Assembly (NCBI GenBank): GCA_964461815.1
Contig: CAYWVF010000001.1
Location: forward strand, 62,001-126,000
Source: JAAZBA01 sp964461815
Lineage (GTDB): Bacteria; Bacillota; Clostridia; Oscillospirales; QAMX01
DNA length: 64,000 nucleotides
Direction: 5' to 3'
Every line of letters starts with the position of its first letter. Positions within the stretch are counted from its first letter, which is position 1. Below are positions 42,786 to 52,111 of the stretch, one piece after another. The position numbers and the translations under genes were made by a program. Under the pieces are notes generated by a model. It saw nothing but the letters and a program-made list of their open reading frames with translations. It did not search any database and was not told the origin of the DNA.

Positions 42786-44570
42786 TTAAGCTTTGAGGTT
42801 TGATTCAAGTGTTGCGAGAGCGTTCCAAAGCTCCTTCGGAATTCTCTTCTCGTCAAACTTAGCATAGAACTGCTTAATGTTTTCAACGTCATCAAGCCAG
42901 TAATCCTTTTCAACTGTAAGGATGCTCTTGAGATCATCGATACCGAACTTGTGGTCGCCTTCGATTGTGTAATCGAGACCCTCGAGGTCGATATCCTCAG
43001 CCTTAGGAACATAACCGATAGCTGTTTCCTCTGCGCCAACCTTGCCTTCGCAGCGAGCGAGAATCCAGAGAAGAACTCTCATGTTGTCGCCGAAGCCCGG
43101 CCACATAAACTTACCGTTCTCATTGAGACGGAACCAGTTAACGTTAAAGATCTTGGGCTGCTTTGTGATCTTCTTGCCCATGTCGATCCAGTGCTGCCAG
43201 TAATCAGCCATGTTGTAGCCGCAGAACGGAAGCATAGCCATCGGGTCACGACGAACAACACCAACTGCACCGGATGCAGCAGCTGTTGTCTCGGAAGCCA
43301 TGATAGAGCCTACGAATACACCATGATCCCAGTCACGAGCCTGGTATACCAGCGGAGCTGTCTTAGCGCGACGGCCGCCGAATACGATAGCAGACAGCGG
43401 AACACCCTTCGGACTCTCAAATTCAGAAGAAATACACGGGCAGTTGATAGCCGGTGCTGTGAATCTGGAGTTCGGATGAGCACCCTTAGAACCGTCATCG
43501 GGATCCCAAGGCTCGCCCTTCCAGTTTTCAACGTCGTGAGGCGGATTCTTGTCGAGGCCTTCCCACCAAACGTTGCCGTCTTTTGTCATTACAACGTTTG
43601 TAAAGATTGTATTGGAACGTGTAGAAGCAAGAGCGTTCGGATTGGACTTAGCATTTGTGCCGGGAGCAACGCCGAAGAAGCCGTATTCCGGGTTAACAGC
43701 GTAAAGCTGTCCGTCTTCGCCAACTCTGATCCAAGCGATATCATCGCCTACGCACCATACCTTGTAGCCCTTCTCACGGAAGATCTCCGGCGGAATGAGC
43801 ATAGCGAGGTTTGTCTTGCCGCAAGCAGACGGGAATGCAGCGGAAATATACTTAATGTCTCCGTTCGGATATTCGATACCGAGGATGAGCATATGCTCAG
43901 CCATCCAGCCTTCGTTACGGCCAAGGTAAGAAGCTATACGCAGAGCGAAGCACTTCTTGCCGAGAAGAACGTTTCCACCGTAACCGGAGTTGATGGACAT
44001 GATCGTGTTGTCTTGCGGGAAATGAACGATATAACGGTTTTCTTCGTCGATGTCAGCCTTAGCATGGAGACCCTTGATATAGTCGGGGCTGTCTCCCAGA
44101 GCATCGAGAACCTTCTGACCTACACGTGTCATGATGTTCATGTTAAGAACAACATAAATGGAGTCTGTCAGCTCAATACCGTACTTTGCAAACGGAGAAC
44201 CTACGGGACCCATGGAATAAGGGATAACGTAGCATGTTCTGCCTATCATGCAGCCTTCATAAAGCTTATAAAGCTTAGCATACATTTCGGACGGTTCCAT
44301 CCAGTTGTTTGTGGGGCCTGCTTCGTCCTTTGTCGGGGAGCAGATAAATGTTCTGCCTTCAACACGAGCAACGTCGTTAACGGCTGTACGATGATAGTAG
44401 CAACCCGGAAGGATATCCTGATTGAGCTTTACGAGTTCGCCTGTGGAACAAGCTTCTGCGCGGAGAGCTTCGAGCTGAGCTTCGCTGCCATCGATCCAAA
44501 CCATATTATCAGGCTTGGTGATGGCGACCATCTTATTGACCCAGTCGAGGACTGCTTTGTTGTTTGTCAT
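42786..44570 (-). CDS. pckG: phosphoenolpyruvate carboxykinase (GTP)
   Basis: A 594-residue GTP-type PEP carboxykinase, converting oxaloacetate and GTP to PEP, CO2 and GDP. Family motifs: FPSACGKTNLAMLIPP (P-loop/kinase 1, about residues 270-285), the DDIAWIR metal-binding stretch, NPEYGFFGVAPGTN, and VVMTKDGNVWWEG. Normal length for the GTP form. Firmicutes more often have the ATP-type enzyme; the GTP form occurs in some Ruminococcaceae. It works in anaplerosis or succinate/propionate metabolism with CO2 fixation. Start behind AAGGAGACAAAT. Confidence 0.96.
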   Translation of the reverse strand: MTNNKAVLDWVNKMVAITKPDNMVWIDGSEAQLEALRAEACSTGELVKLNQDILPGCYYHRTAVNDVARVEGRTFICSPTKDEAGPTNNWMEPSEMYAKLYKLYEGCMIGRTCYVIPYSMGPVGSPFAKYGIELTDSIYVVLNMNIMTRVGQKVLDALGDSPDYIKGLHAKADIDEENRYIVHFPQDNTIMSINSGYGGNVLLGKKCFALRIASYLGRNEGWMAEHMLILGIEYPNGDIKYISAAFPSACGKTNLAMLIPPEIFREKGYKVWCVGDDIAWIRVGEDGQLYAVNPEYGFFGVAPGTNAKSNPNALASTRSNTIFTNVVMTKDGNVWWEGLDKNPPHDVENWKGEPWDPDDGSKGAHPNSRFTAPAINCPCISSEFESPKGVPLSAIVFGGRRAKTAPLVYQARDWDHGVFVGSIMASETTAAASGAVGVVRRDPMAMLPFCGYNMADYWQHWIDMGKKITKQPKIFNVNWFRLNENGKFMWPGFGDNMRVLLWILARCEGKVGAEETAIGYVPKAEDIDLEGLDYTIEGDHKFGIDDLKSILTVEKDYWLDDVENIKQFYAKFDEKRIPKELWNALATLESNLKA

Positions 44571-44617
44571 AGATTTGTCTCCTTTTTAGGTTAATTGATA
44601 GAGTTTTATATGTTACA

Positions 44618-44647
44618 ATTATAACAAGCAGAAGGTTAAGGTGTCAA
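44618..44647 (-). promoter_or_regulatory. pckG promoter
   Basis: TTGACA (44642-44647 complement) and TATAAT (44618-44623 complement), spacer 18 bases. Confidence 0.75.
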
Positions 44648-44711
44648 GGACATTTTGCAAGATAAACATTAACAATATGCAAATTTATTTATCATCTGTC
44701 ACAACTCGATG

Positions 44712-44924
44712 TCACTTGCTCTCAAGTGAAAGTGCATCCTTGGCGACAGTAGGCAGTGCAGGGCTGCGAGACGGTACACGCTTATAAGGATCGTACCTGA
44801 ATTTCCTACAGCTATAGCCTTTATTTACTACGCCGTATCTGCGGCAGAGCATATCATTATGGTCGATCTCACATGCGTGGGTACAAATACTGCATGAATG
44901 TTCGATATCTTTTCTGAAAAACAT
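44712..44924 (-). CDS. small cysteine-rich conserved protein
   Basis: A 70-residue protein starting MFFRKDIEHSCSICTHACEI with five Cys in two clusters (CSIC..C, then C at MLCRRYG and YSCRKFRYDPYKR). Clostridial genomes often carry a protein of this look near metabolic or sporulation genes. The Cys pattern suggests a metal site. Start behind GGAGGAGC. Confidence 0.65.
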   Translation of the reverse strand: MFFRKDIEHSCSICTHACEIDHNDMLCRRYGVVNKGYSCRKFRYDPYKRVPSRSPALPTVAKDALSLESK

Positions 44925-45109
44925 AGTAAGCTCCTCCGAATGAATACTATTCTACCCACAATATAATATTATACCACAAAATTGACAAAAAGCAACAGCC
45001 TTTCATATAAAATTTGAAATATAAAATAAAATTGCAGACTTTAATTCAAAATTAATATTCATACGGTGATAAATAAAACGCTGCAAAGCAAAGCAGACGA
45101 TCGTTTAGG

Positions 45110-46282
45110 CTAAGTTTTCCTGCTTCTGAATACGCTCACACAGACGATTGCAAGAAGGATGGTCAGCGAGCAGATAACAGAGGTCAAAAAAGACGATCTC
45201 ATATCCATCTGACTAAGGACTGATACCTGTGATGCCAGTATATAGGAGGTCTCTTCCGAAAACGGGATCACGAGAGTCAGTGCATATGTATAAGCAGCGG
45301 AAAGGATCGCATGTAGAAGCTTCCCGAAAAAGTACGGCTTAAAGGAGAGCCCGGAGTTTCCCAGAAATGACAATGCCTGACAATGCACCGATATTCCTGC
45401 CCAACCGAGAATAAACGATGCCATTGCAAGCTTTGCGGTAAAGCCGGAGGATGCACCGGAAAGACTCCACAGTCCGGAGGTGATTTCAAGCAGACCTGTT
45501 AAGAGTTGAGTGGATTTTTCAAAATCGATCCCGAGCGGTGACAAAATGCAGCTTAGTACGTTAGCGGCAGCGGAAAAAATGCCGGAGGAAAAGAGCATAT
45601 CTACCGCTATCGCAAAAAAGATGACAAAGGCGCTGATGTTGATAACAGAGCTCATGGCAGAGCGCACGGAGTCTACGAAAACGAGAGAAAGCTTTATATC
45701 CTTGTGTTCTTTTCTAACTTCCTTTATCACATGTGACGATCCACCCGAGCTGTTTTTTGATTTATAGCGGCGAAACAATATTCCTACGGTTATACTGGCG
45801 CATAAGTGTGCCGCATAGAGCAGAAAGCCTGCACCTTTGCTGTCAAGTATGGCAGAGCCTACGATGCCGAGTATAAATGCAGGACCCGAGTTGTTGCAGA
45901 AGCTCAGAAGACGCTCTGCTTCTGCCTTTGTACACAGTCTTTTATTGTAAAGCTCTATCGCAGTTCGAGCACCTACGGGATAGCCTCCCACTATTCCGAG
46001 TATAAATGCACATGCACATGAGCCGTTGACGTTGAAAAGCCTTCTCATAACAGGCTCGAACAGAAAAGCTATGTCCTCCGCAAAGCCCAACCCAATAATT
46101 ATGTTTGATATGACAAAGAACGGGAACAGTGACGGCGCTACGGTTTCCAGACACATGGCGACAGCGCTTTTGCCTGTTTTTATACACTCTTCGGTATATA
46201 CTATCAGCCCTGCGAGAGATAGTACGACTGAGATGATGAGTAAAAGCTTGTAAAAAAATCCTAATTTGCGACCTGTGAACAT
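45110..46282 (-). CDS. ylbJ: sporulation integral membrane protein YlbJ
   Basis: A 390-residue protein of the nucleoside-recognition (Gate) family. The start at 46282 (MFTGRKLGFFYK) follows GGAGGT, although spacing is long (12 bases), and matches the usual YlbJ length; earlier in-frame starts lack a ribosome site. Signature regions: AMCLETVAPSLFPFFVISNIIIGLG, ILGIVGGYPVGARTAIELY and LSFCNNSGPAFILGIVG. YlbJ is a SigE-dependent spore membrane protein needed for spore cortex or lysozyme resistance in Bacillus. Divergent from yqfC. Confidence 0.93.
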   Translation of the reverse strand: MFTGRKLGFFYKLLLIISVVLSLAGLIVYTEECIKTGKSAVAMCLETVAPSLFPFFVISNIIIGLGFAEDIAFLFEPVMRRLFNVNGSCACAFILGIVGGYPVGARTAIELYNKRLCTKAEAERLLSFCNNSGPAFILGIVGSAILDSKGAGFLLYAAHLCASITVGILFRRYKSKNSSGGSSHVIKEVRKEHKDIKLSLVFVDSVRSAMSSVINISAFVIFFAIAVDMLFSSGIFSAAANVLSCILSPLGIDFEKSTQLLTGLLEITSGLWSLSGASSGFTAKLAMASFILGWAGISVHCQALSFLGNSGLSFKPYFFGKLLHAILSAAYTYALTLVIPFSEETSYILASQVSVLSQMDMRSSFLTSVICSLTILLAIVCVSVFRSRKT

Positions 46283-46381
46283 ATATTGAAACAGACCTCC
46301 CGAAAACAGCATTGATGCTTTAATATATTCGGAGAGGGGCTTATTTAGAAAACAATAATTATAAAGGTCGGGTGATGGCGC

Positions 46382-46657
46382 TTGAGAGGGGAAAAGAGGA
46401 GTCTCAGTGAAAGATTGTCGCTGACGTTTGATATACCGGAGGATAGCTTCAGTGATGCAGAGAGGATAACCATAATAGGACGCAGCGAGGTGATAGTGAT
46501 GTCGCATAAGGGCTTGACTGAGTATACTCCCGAACGCATATGCGTAGCTGCATCAAGATGCGAAATATGTATATGTGGAAAGGACATGGATATAAAATCC
46601 ATGACGCATGATGCTGTTTCGATTTACGGTACGCTCAGTTCGATAGAGTTTCGATAA
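46382..46657 (+). CDS. yqfC: sporulation protein YqfC
   Basis: A 91-residue YqfC/YabP-family protein with RITIIGRSEVIVMSHKGLTEYTPERI matching the family pattern (residues about 28-53). It starts at a TTG at 46382 without a strong ribosome site. It is 15 bases before yqfD. In Bacillus both genes are in the SigE regulon and affect spore formation. Confidence 0.85.
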   Translation: MRGEKRSLSERLSLTFDIPEDSFSDAERITIIGRSEVIVMSHKGLTEYTPERICVAASRCEICICGKDMDIKSMTHDAVSIYGTLSSIEFR

Positions 46658-46672
46658 AGGAGGCTTCTCAGT

Positions 46673-47860
46673 TTGTTAAAATGGTTGTATAAAAATATGT
46701 CCGGCTGGCTTTATGTGGAGGTCAGCGGAGCAGGGATAGAAAGGTTTTTAAATATATGTGCGAAGCACGATATTGAGCTGTGGAATATCAGATACATAGA
46801 GGCAGGAAAAATTAACTGCGAGATGAGCGTGAACGGACTGCGTATGCTCGGGAAGCTCAAAAAGCATACAGGCTGTAGGATAAGGATATTAAAGCGTGAC
46901 GGTATACGATTCGGTTTTAAGAGAATTCACAGAAGAGTAGGATTACTGTTCGGATTCTGCCTGGTATGTGCGGTGATATATGCGCTGAGTAGCTTTATAT
47001 GGACGATAGAGATCACGGGCTGTGAACGTGTGAGCGAGGCTCGTGTTATGCAGGTGATGAATGAGCTGGGAATAAGGACAGGTGTCAGAGCATCATCAAT
47101 ATCACCTGAGTATCTTAGAAATTATGCGCTGCTTGAGCTCCCAGAGCTGTCATGGCTGACGGTAACGACGAATGGAAGTCATGCGGTGATCGATGTACGT
47201 GAGCGTGATGAGAAGCCGGATATAGTGCCGGAGGATATACCGTGCGATATAGTTGCAGGTGAGACGGGACTTGTAACGATGCTGAGAGTACGTGCAGGGC
47301 AGGCAGTGGTAAAGACAGGAAAAATGGTGGAGGAGGGAGATATGCTCGTCACAGGCTTTATGTCCTATTTGGACGGACAGTACGTAAAGCTTGTCCATGC
47401 TATGGCTGACGTTTATGCACGTGTGTGGGATAAAGTGGATACCGTTATGGTGAAAAGCACGGATGAGAAGCGCTACACAGGCGAGCAGACGACAAGATAC
47501 GCAATAAATATCGCCGGATATCGAATAAATATTTATTTTGACAGTAGCATTTCATATACAAAGTGTGATAAAATAGTAGAGAGGAAAAGACTGAGCATGG
47601 GAGATGAGGTGTATCTGCCTGTAACGCTCATAAAGGAAAAATATATTGAGTATGAAACAGTACCGAGGATCATGAATGAGGAAGCATGTGACGAGCTTAT
47701 GAGAGCGGCGGCGGCCGGGCTGTTAAAAGAAAAAAACGGAGGAAGTATAAACAATACATCCGTTAAAATAACATCTGACGAGGATAGTATACATGCACGT
47801 GCGACTTGTGAGAGCGTGCGTCAGATAGGTGTGACCCGTTTGGCGAAGCAGGATCAATAG
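46673..47860 (+). CDS. yqfD: sporulation protein YqfD
   Basis: A 395-residue membrane protein: a cytoplasmic N-terminal domain with MSGWLYVEVSGAGIERFLNIC, a transmembrane helix (about residues 83-103), then GCERVSEARVMQVMNELGIRTGV and LPELSWLTV (POTRA/FtsQ-like, about 105-160) and a long outer domain. YqfD is in the SigE regulon of Bacillus. TTG start supported by AAAGGAGG. Confidence 0.92.
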   Translation: MLKWLYKNMSGWLYVEVSGAGIERFLNICAKHDIELWNIRYIEAGKINCEMSVNGLRMLGKLKKHTGCRIRILKRDGIRFGFKRIHRRVGLLFGFCLVCAVIYALSSFIWTIEITGCERVSEARVMQVMNELGIRTGVRASSISPEYLRNYALLELPELSWLTVTTNGSHAVIDVRERDEKPDIVPEDIPCDIVAGETGLVTMLRVRAGQAVVKTGKMVEEGDMLVTGFMSYLDGQYVKLVHAMADVYARVWDKVDTVMVKSTDEKRYTGEQTTRYAINIAGYRINIYFDSSISYTKCDKIVERKRLSMGDEVYLPVTLIKEKYIEYETVPRIMNEEACDELMRAAAAGLLKEKNGGSINNTSVKITSDEDSIHARATCESVRQIGVTRLAKQDQ

Positions 47861-47878
47861 ATTTAGGGGTGAAATTTT

Positions 47879-48904
47879 TTGGAGCAGGTAATAAATGTTG
47901 AAAGACTTGAACAGGTGCTTGATGTGTTTGGGTCGTTTGATGAAAACATAAAAATAATCGAAAAGGAGCTTGGAGTAAGACTTGTATACAGAGACACCGA
48001 GCTCAAGGTGAGCGGTGAGCCTGAAAACGTCATGCTCGGAGCAAAGGCAGTGGAGGGATTGCTGACGCTGTCCGCAAAGGGTGAGAAGATCAATACGCAG
48101 ACAGTCATGTATATCATATCTCTGGTGCGTGAGGGAAATGCTGAGAAGATATCGGAGATATCACGTGATGTTATATGCGTAACTGCAAAGGGAAAGCCCA
48201 TCAAGGCTAAGACGTTAGGACAGAAAAAATATATAGATGCTATAAAGAAAAATACAGTCACATTCGGAGTCGGTCCTGCCGGAACAGGTAAGACATATCT
48301 TGCGGTAGCGGCGGCTGTTTCGGCATTCAGAGATAAGCAGGTGAACAGAATAATTATTACAAGACCTGCGGTAGAAGCCGGCGAAAGACTGGGCTTCCTG
48401 CCTGGTGATCTGCAATCGAAGGTCGATCCGTATTTACGTCCGCTGTATGACAGCCTGTTCGATATGATAGGTGCAGAAACATATCATCGTTATGTAGAAC
48501 GAGGCAATATAGAGGTAGCTCCGCTTGCATATATGCGCGGCAGAACGTTGGATGATTCCTTTATTATTCTCGATGAGGCTCAAAATACGACGCCCGAGCA
48601 GATGAAGATGTTCCTTACACGTATAGGCTTTGGCTCAAAGGCTGTGGTGAACGGTGATATCACGCAGATAGACCTGCCGGATGGAAAAATGAGCGGATTG
48701 AAAGAGGCTGTAAAGGTGCTCGATAATGTTGAAGGTATAGAGATATGTCAATTTTCCGACAAGGACGTTGTGAGACATGAGCTCGTGCAGAGGATCATCA
48801 GAGCTTACGATGCATACGATAAGAAAAAGGCTCAGAAGCGTGCAATGAGCAACGCTTCAAAGCAATTTAAGAAAAAGGATGCGAAGGATAATGAGAAAAA
48901 ATAA
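47879..48904 (+). CDS. phoH: PhoH-like ATPase
   Basis: A 341-residue P-loop protein. An N-terminal domain (about residues 1-110) is followed by the RecA-like PhoH domain: Walker A GVGPAGTGKTYLAVAAA (about 129-145), RPAVEAGERLGFLPGDL, and Walker B FIILDEAQNTTPEQMKMFLTRIGF (about 228-251). It is linked to RNA processing with YbeY. TTG start. It overlaps ybeY, as in most bacteria. Confidence 0.93.
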   Translation: MEQVINVERLEQVLDVFGSFDENIKIIEKELGVRLVYRDTELKVSGEPENVMLGAKAVEGLLTLSAKGEKINTQTVMYIISLVREGNAEKISEISRDVICVTAKGKPIKAKTLGQKKYIDAIKKNTVTFGVGPAGTGKTYLAVAAAVSAFRDKQVNRIIITRPAVEAGERLGFLPGDLQSKVDPYLRPLYDSLFDMIGAETYHRYVERGNIEVAPLAYMRGRTLDDSFIILDEAQNTTPEQMKMFLTRIGFGSKAVVNGDITQIDLPDGKMSGLKEAVKVLDNVEGIEICQFSDKDVVRHELVQRIIRAYDAYDKKKAQKRAMSNASKQFKKKDAKDNEKK

Positions 48905-49388
48905 TATAATAAATTTTGAACGTACCAAAAGCGGACTCGGGACAACAAGAAGATTGCTGGTCATGATGAGAGATTGCGTTGACGTTGCATGTGCCTGCCT
49001 CGGGATAGAATTTCCGGTGGAGATAAATATTCGACTGACGGACGATGAGGATATCCATAAGATAAATGCACAGCAGCGCAATGTGGACATGCCTACGGAT
49101 GTTTTGAGCTTCCCGACACTGGATTGGGTCGATGGAGTCGGAGAGATGCCGGACGATTGCGATATCGATTTTGATACAGGAGCGGTATTTATCGGCGATA
49201 TGGTATTGTCACTGGAACGCTGCCGAGCACAGGCTGAGGAGTACGGACATTCGTTTATGCGTGAATGTGCATACCTTACAGTGCATTCGGTATTGCATAT
49301 GTTCGGATACGATCATTTGGATGAGGGCAAGCGCAAGCGTATGATGCGTGAGCTTGAGGAGTACATTTTACAGTATATTGAAGTTTAA
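48891..49388 (+). CDS. ybeY: endoribonuclease YbeY
   Basis: A 165-residue zinc metalloprotein for 16S rRNA 3'-end maturation and ribosome quality control. The H3xH5xH metal motif occurs in HSVLHMFGYDHLDEGKR near the C-terminus. The substrate-binding region reads IRLTDDEDIHKINAQQRNVDMPTDVLSFP. Start chosen at 48891 (GCGAAGGATA-ATG) rather than 48879. The last 14 bases of phoH overlap its 5' end, so they are coupled. Confidence 0.95.
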   Translation: MRKNNIINFERTKSGLGTTRRLLVMMRDCVDVACACLGIEFPVEINIRLTDDEDIHKINAQQRNVDMPTDVLSFPTLDWVDGVGEMPDDCDIDFDTGAVFIGDMVLSLERCRAQAEEYGHSFMRECAYLTVHSVLHMFGYDHLDEGKRKRMMRELEEYILQYIEV

Positions 49389-49403
49389 AGAGGTGCATTT
49401 GTA

Positions 49404-50459
49404 ATGATGGATCTACCGAAAAAAGTGTATAGCGGCGGTCATGGTAAATGCCATGTGCAGGGCATAGCTGTAGATACAAAAAGAGAATATATGTATTTTT
49501 CATTTACTACCATGCTTCTGAAGACTGATATGCAGGGAAATATCGTCGGTTCTGTTGAGGGACTTACGGGACATCTCGGCTGCCTTGATTTCAATGATGA
49601 CGATGGCAGGGTATACGGCTCTCTGGAGTATAAGCAGGACAGCATCGGTCGAGGCATTCTCAATGCCATAGGAGTTGAAGAGGATGAAGAGGATGCATTC
49701 TATGTTGCGATCTTTGACGTGTCGAAAATCGACCGTATGGGAATGGATGCCGAGCGTGACGGAATAATGACTACAGTGTATTTAAAGGAGGTCGTTGATG
49801 ACTATAGCGGTACTTCGCAGGATGGAAAGCTGCACAGATACGGCTGCAGCGGAATAGACGGCATTTCATTCGGCCCTGATTTCGGTGATCATAAGGGCGA
49901 AAAGAAGTACCTGAAGGTCGCATACGGTATATATGGTGATACAGAGCGTGATGATAACGATCATCAGGTCATTCTCTCATACGATATCTCGGAATGGAGT
50001 AAATACGAGACTGCGCTGAGCAGAAAAAAATCACATAAAAACGGCCCCGAAGGTGTACACAGAAAGTATTTCGTATATACCGGAAATACAACGTACGGAG
50101 TACAGAATCTTGAGTACGACGGAAATACAGGTAACTGGCTTATGGCTGTTTATGAGGGTGAAAAGAATAAATATCCGAATTTGCCGATGTATATAATTGA
50201 TGGCAGCGCAAAGCCTGAGCTTAAGGAGATAGAAGGAAGAAACGAGCTGACAGTTCCGCTCCTGAAAGACGGAGTGTATGATGAAAAGTCCGGAATTTAC
50301 GGCTGGACATTTGAATACGGTCAGACAGGACTGTTTTCTCTTGATAACGGATACTTTTATATATCACATAACGGTGTGAATGACGATGGTGAGCAGGACA
50401 GCACCGTCTACCTGTACAAGTGGAACGGAAAGACTCCGGATCCGTTTGAATTCGCATAA
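49404..50459 (+). CDS. unknown beta-propeller-like protein between ybeY and era
   Basis: A 351-residue protein without signal peptide. Repeated beta-strand/turn patterns of a propeller-like type (HVQGIAVDTKREYMYFSFTT, LGCLDFNDDDGRVYGSLEY, and VQNLEYDGNTGNWLMAVYEG) fit a six- or seven-blade beta-propeller. Family not recognised. Its place in the phoH-ybeY-era-recO operon is unusual: these genes are usually contiguous apart from dgkA or cdd. It reads in the same direction with short gaps (15 and 31 bases). Confidence 0.7.
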   Translation: MMDLPKKVYSGGHGKCHVQGIAVDTKREYMYFSFTTMLLKTDMQGNIVGSVEGLTGHLGCLDFNDDDGRVYGSLEYKQDSIGRGILNAIGVEEDEEDAFYVAIFDVSKIDRMGMDAERDGIMTTVYLKEVVDDYSGTSQDGKLHRYGCSGIDGISFGPDFGDHKGEKKYLKVAYGIYGDTERDDNDHQVILSYDISEWSKYETALSRKKSHKNGPEGVHRKYFVYTGNTTYGVQNLEYDGNTGNWLMAVYEGEKNKYPNLPMYIIDGSAKPELKEIEGRNELTVPLLKDGVYDEKSGIYGWTFEYGQTGLFSLDNGYFYISHNGVNDDGEQDSTVYLYKWNGKTPDPFEFA

Positions 50460-50490
50460 ATTATTTATAATAAAGGATTGATCAAAGAAA

Positions 50491-51384
50491 ATGAGTATAA
50501 AAAAGACAGGAATGTTTTCAATAGTCGGACGTCCGAATGTGGGAAAATCTACACTTCTGAATGCTCTTGCAGGTCAGAAGATCGCTATAACCTCCGATAA
50601 GCCTCAGACAACAAGAAATAGAATCAGCGCTATCGTCAATAAGGACGATATACAGTACATCTTTATGGACACTCCGGGCTTTCATAAGCCGAGAACGGTG
50701 CTAGGAGATTATATGGTCAAGGTCGTGGAGGAGAGCGTAGCGGATACAGATGCTGTGATCCTTGTGGTGGAGCCTCGTGAAGCGGGTACGCAGGAGGAGA
50801 TACTCTTAAAGAATATAGAGGCCTCTGGAGTTCCGTGTATACTGGTCATAAATAAGATCGATACGTTGGAAAATAAAGAGGAGCTTCTGTCAGTGATCAC
50901 AGATTACGCATCACGTCTTGACTTCCATGCGGTGATACCGATATCGGCACGCACGAAGGAAGGTATCAATATCCTGACAGAGGAGCTGGATTCGCTGACT
51001 ATGGAGGGCGATGCACTGTTCCCCGAGGATATGATAAGCGACCAGCCCGAGCGTGTATTGATGGCTGAGATCATTCGTGAAAAGGCACTGAGATTGCTTG
51101 ATCGTGAAGTACCACATGGAATAGCCGTGGAGATCGAGCACATGGAGGAACGTCCCACAGGTACGATAGAGGTAAGCGCTGTAGTATATGTTGAGAAGGA
51201 GACTCACAAGGGTATAGTCATAGGTAAGAACGGAGCGATGCTGAAGAAAATAGGCGAGCAGTCACGTATAGATATGGAGAAGCTGTTCGGTACAAAGGTA
51301 TTCCTACAGCTTTGGATAAAGGTAAAGGAAGGCTGGAGAAATAATCGTTTCTTTATGCGTAATTTCGGCTATGAACAAAATTAA
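50491..51384 (+). CDS. era: GTPase Era
   Basis: A 297-residue GTPase for 30S ribosome assembly. G1 GRPNVGKST, G2 KPQTTRNRI, G3 DTPGFHKPR, G4 NKID and a C-terminal KH domain (RPTGTIEVSAVVYVEK, IVIGKNGAMLKKIGEQSR). Normal length. Overlaps recO by 14 bases. Confidence 0.98.
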   Translation: MSIKKTGMFSIVGRPNVGKSTLLNALAGQKIAITSDKPQTTRNRISAIVNKDDIQYIFMDTPGFHKPRTVLGDYMVKVVEESVADTDAVILVVEPREAGTQEEILLKNIEASGVPCILVINKIDTLENKEELLSVITDYASRLDFHAVIPISARTKEGINILTEELDSLTMEGDALFPEDMISDQPERVLMAEIIREKALRLLDREVPHGIAVEIEHMEERPTGTIEVSAVVYVEKETHKGIVIGKNGAMLKKIGEQSRIDMEKLFGTKVFLQLWIKVKEGWRNNRFFMRNFGYEQN

Positions 51385-52084
51385 AATAACGGGAGTAGTT
51401 ATTCGAGAGACTGCGGTAAAAGAGTATGACAGTATGCTGATGATCCTCACGGCTGACGGTCTCGTTTCGGCGATCGCTTATGGTGCAAGAAAGACCACGG
51501 GAAGCAAGACCTCGGGAACACGATTGTTTTGCTATAGTGATTTTCTGATATTTGAAAAGGATGGGAGCTATACGGTTGACAGTGCAGTGCCAATAGATAC
51601 TTTTTTCGGGATATCTAGATCAGCAGCTGCGCTTGCGGCTGCATCGTATATGGCTGAGGTGCTCGGTGATGCGGCACTTGACGGAGTACGTGACAATGAG
51701 CTTATGCGATTGGCACTTGTGAGCTTTTATGCACTTGCACAGGGCAAGCGTGATGTTACGACGGTCAAGGCGGCATTTGAACTGCGTATTACTGCTGTGT
51801 GCGGATATGAGCCTATGCTGGACAGCGACGGAGATACATTCTCTTTTATTGACGGATGCGTGTTTGAACATGGCGAAGAGGAAGAGGACGAGGCGACAGA
51901 GATCACACCGGGCGTACTGATGGCAATGCGGCATATAGTGAGCTGTGATATGAAGAAGCTTACTTCATTTGAGGTGACGGGAAAGACGAGAGAGATACTT
52001 ACATATGTATGTGAAAGGTATCTCGAGATACAGTTCGATAAAAAATATAAAACATTGGCAATATACAAAAGCGTAGCAATATGA
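51371..52084 (+). CDS. recO: DNA repair protein RecO
   Basis: A 237-residue RecO, which acts with RecF and RecR in RecA loading. N-terminal OB fold (VVIRETAVKEYDSMLMILTADGLVSAIAYGARK) and helical C-terminal region. The typical C-terminal four-Cys zinc site is poorly developed: only one or two Cys (ITAVCGYEPMLDSD, SFIDGCVFEHGE) are seen at the expected place. Start overlaps era. Confidence 0.9.
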   Translation: MNKIKITGVVIRETAVKEYDSMLMILTADGLVSAIAYGARKTTGSKTSGTRLFCYSDFLIFEKDGSYTVDSAVPIDTFFGISRSAAALAAASYMAEVLGDAALDGVRDNELMRLALVSFYALAQGKRDVTTVKAAFELRITAVCGYEPMLDSDGDTFSFIDGCVFEHGEEEEDEATEITPGVLMAMRHIVSCDMKKLTSFEVTGKTREILTYVCERYLEIQFDKKYKTLAIYKSVAI

Positions 52085-52111
52085 CTTTCCGCATAGGAAA
52101 GGAGGATAAGT

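Noticed and set aside
42951..44594. A 547-codon open frame on the plus strand, antisense to pckG
   Set aside because: It mirrors the whole pckG gene, has no ribosome site and no recognisable protein pattern. It is a shadow of biased codon use in a real gene.
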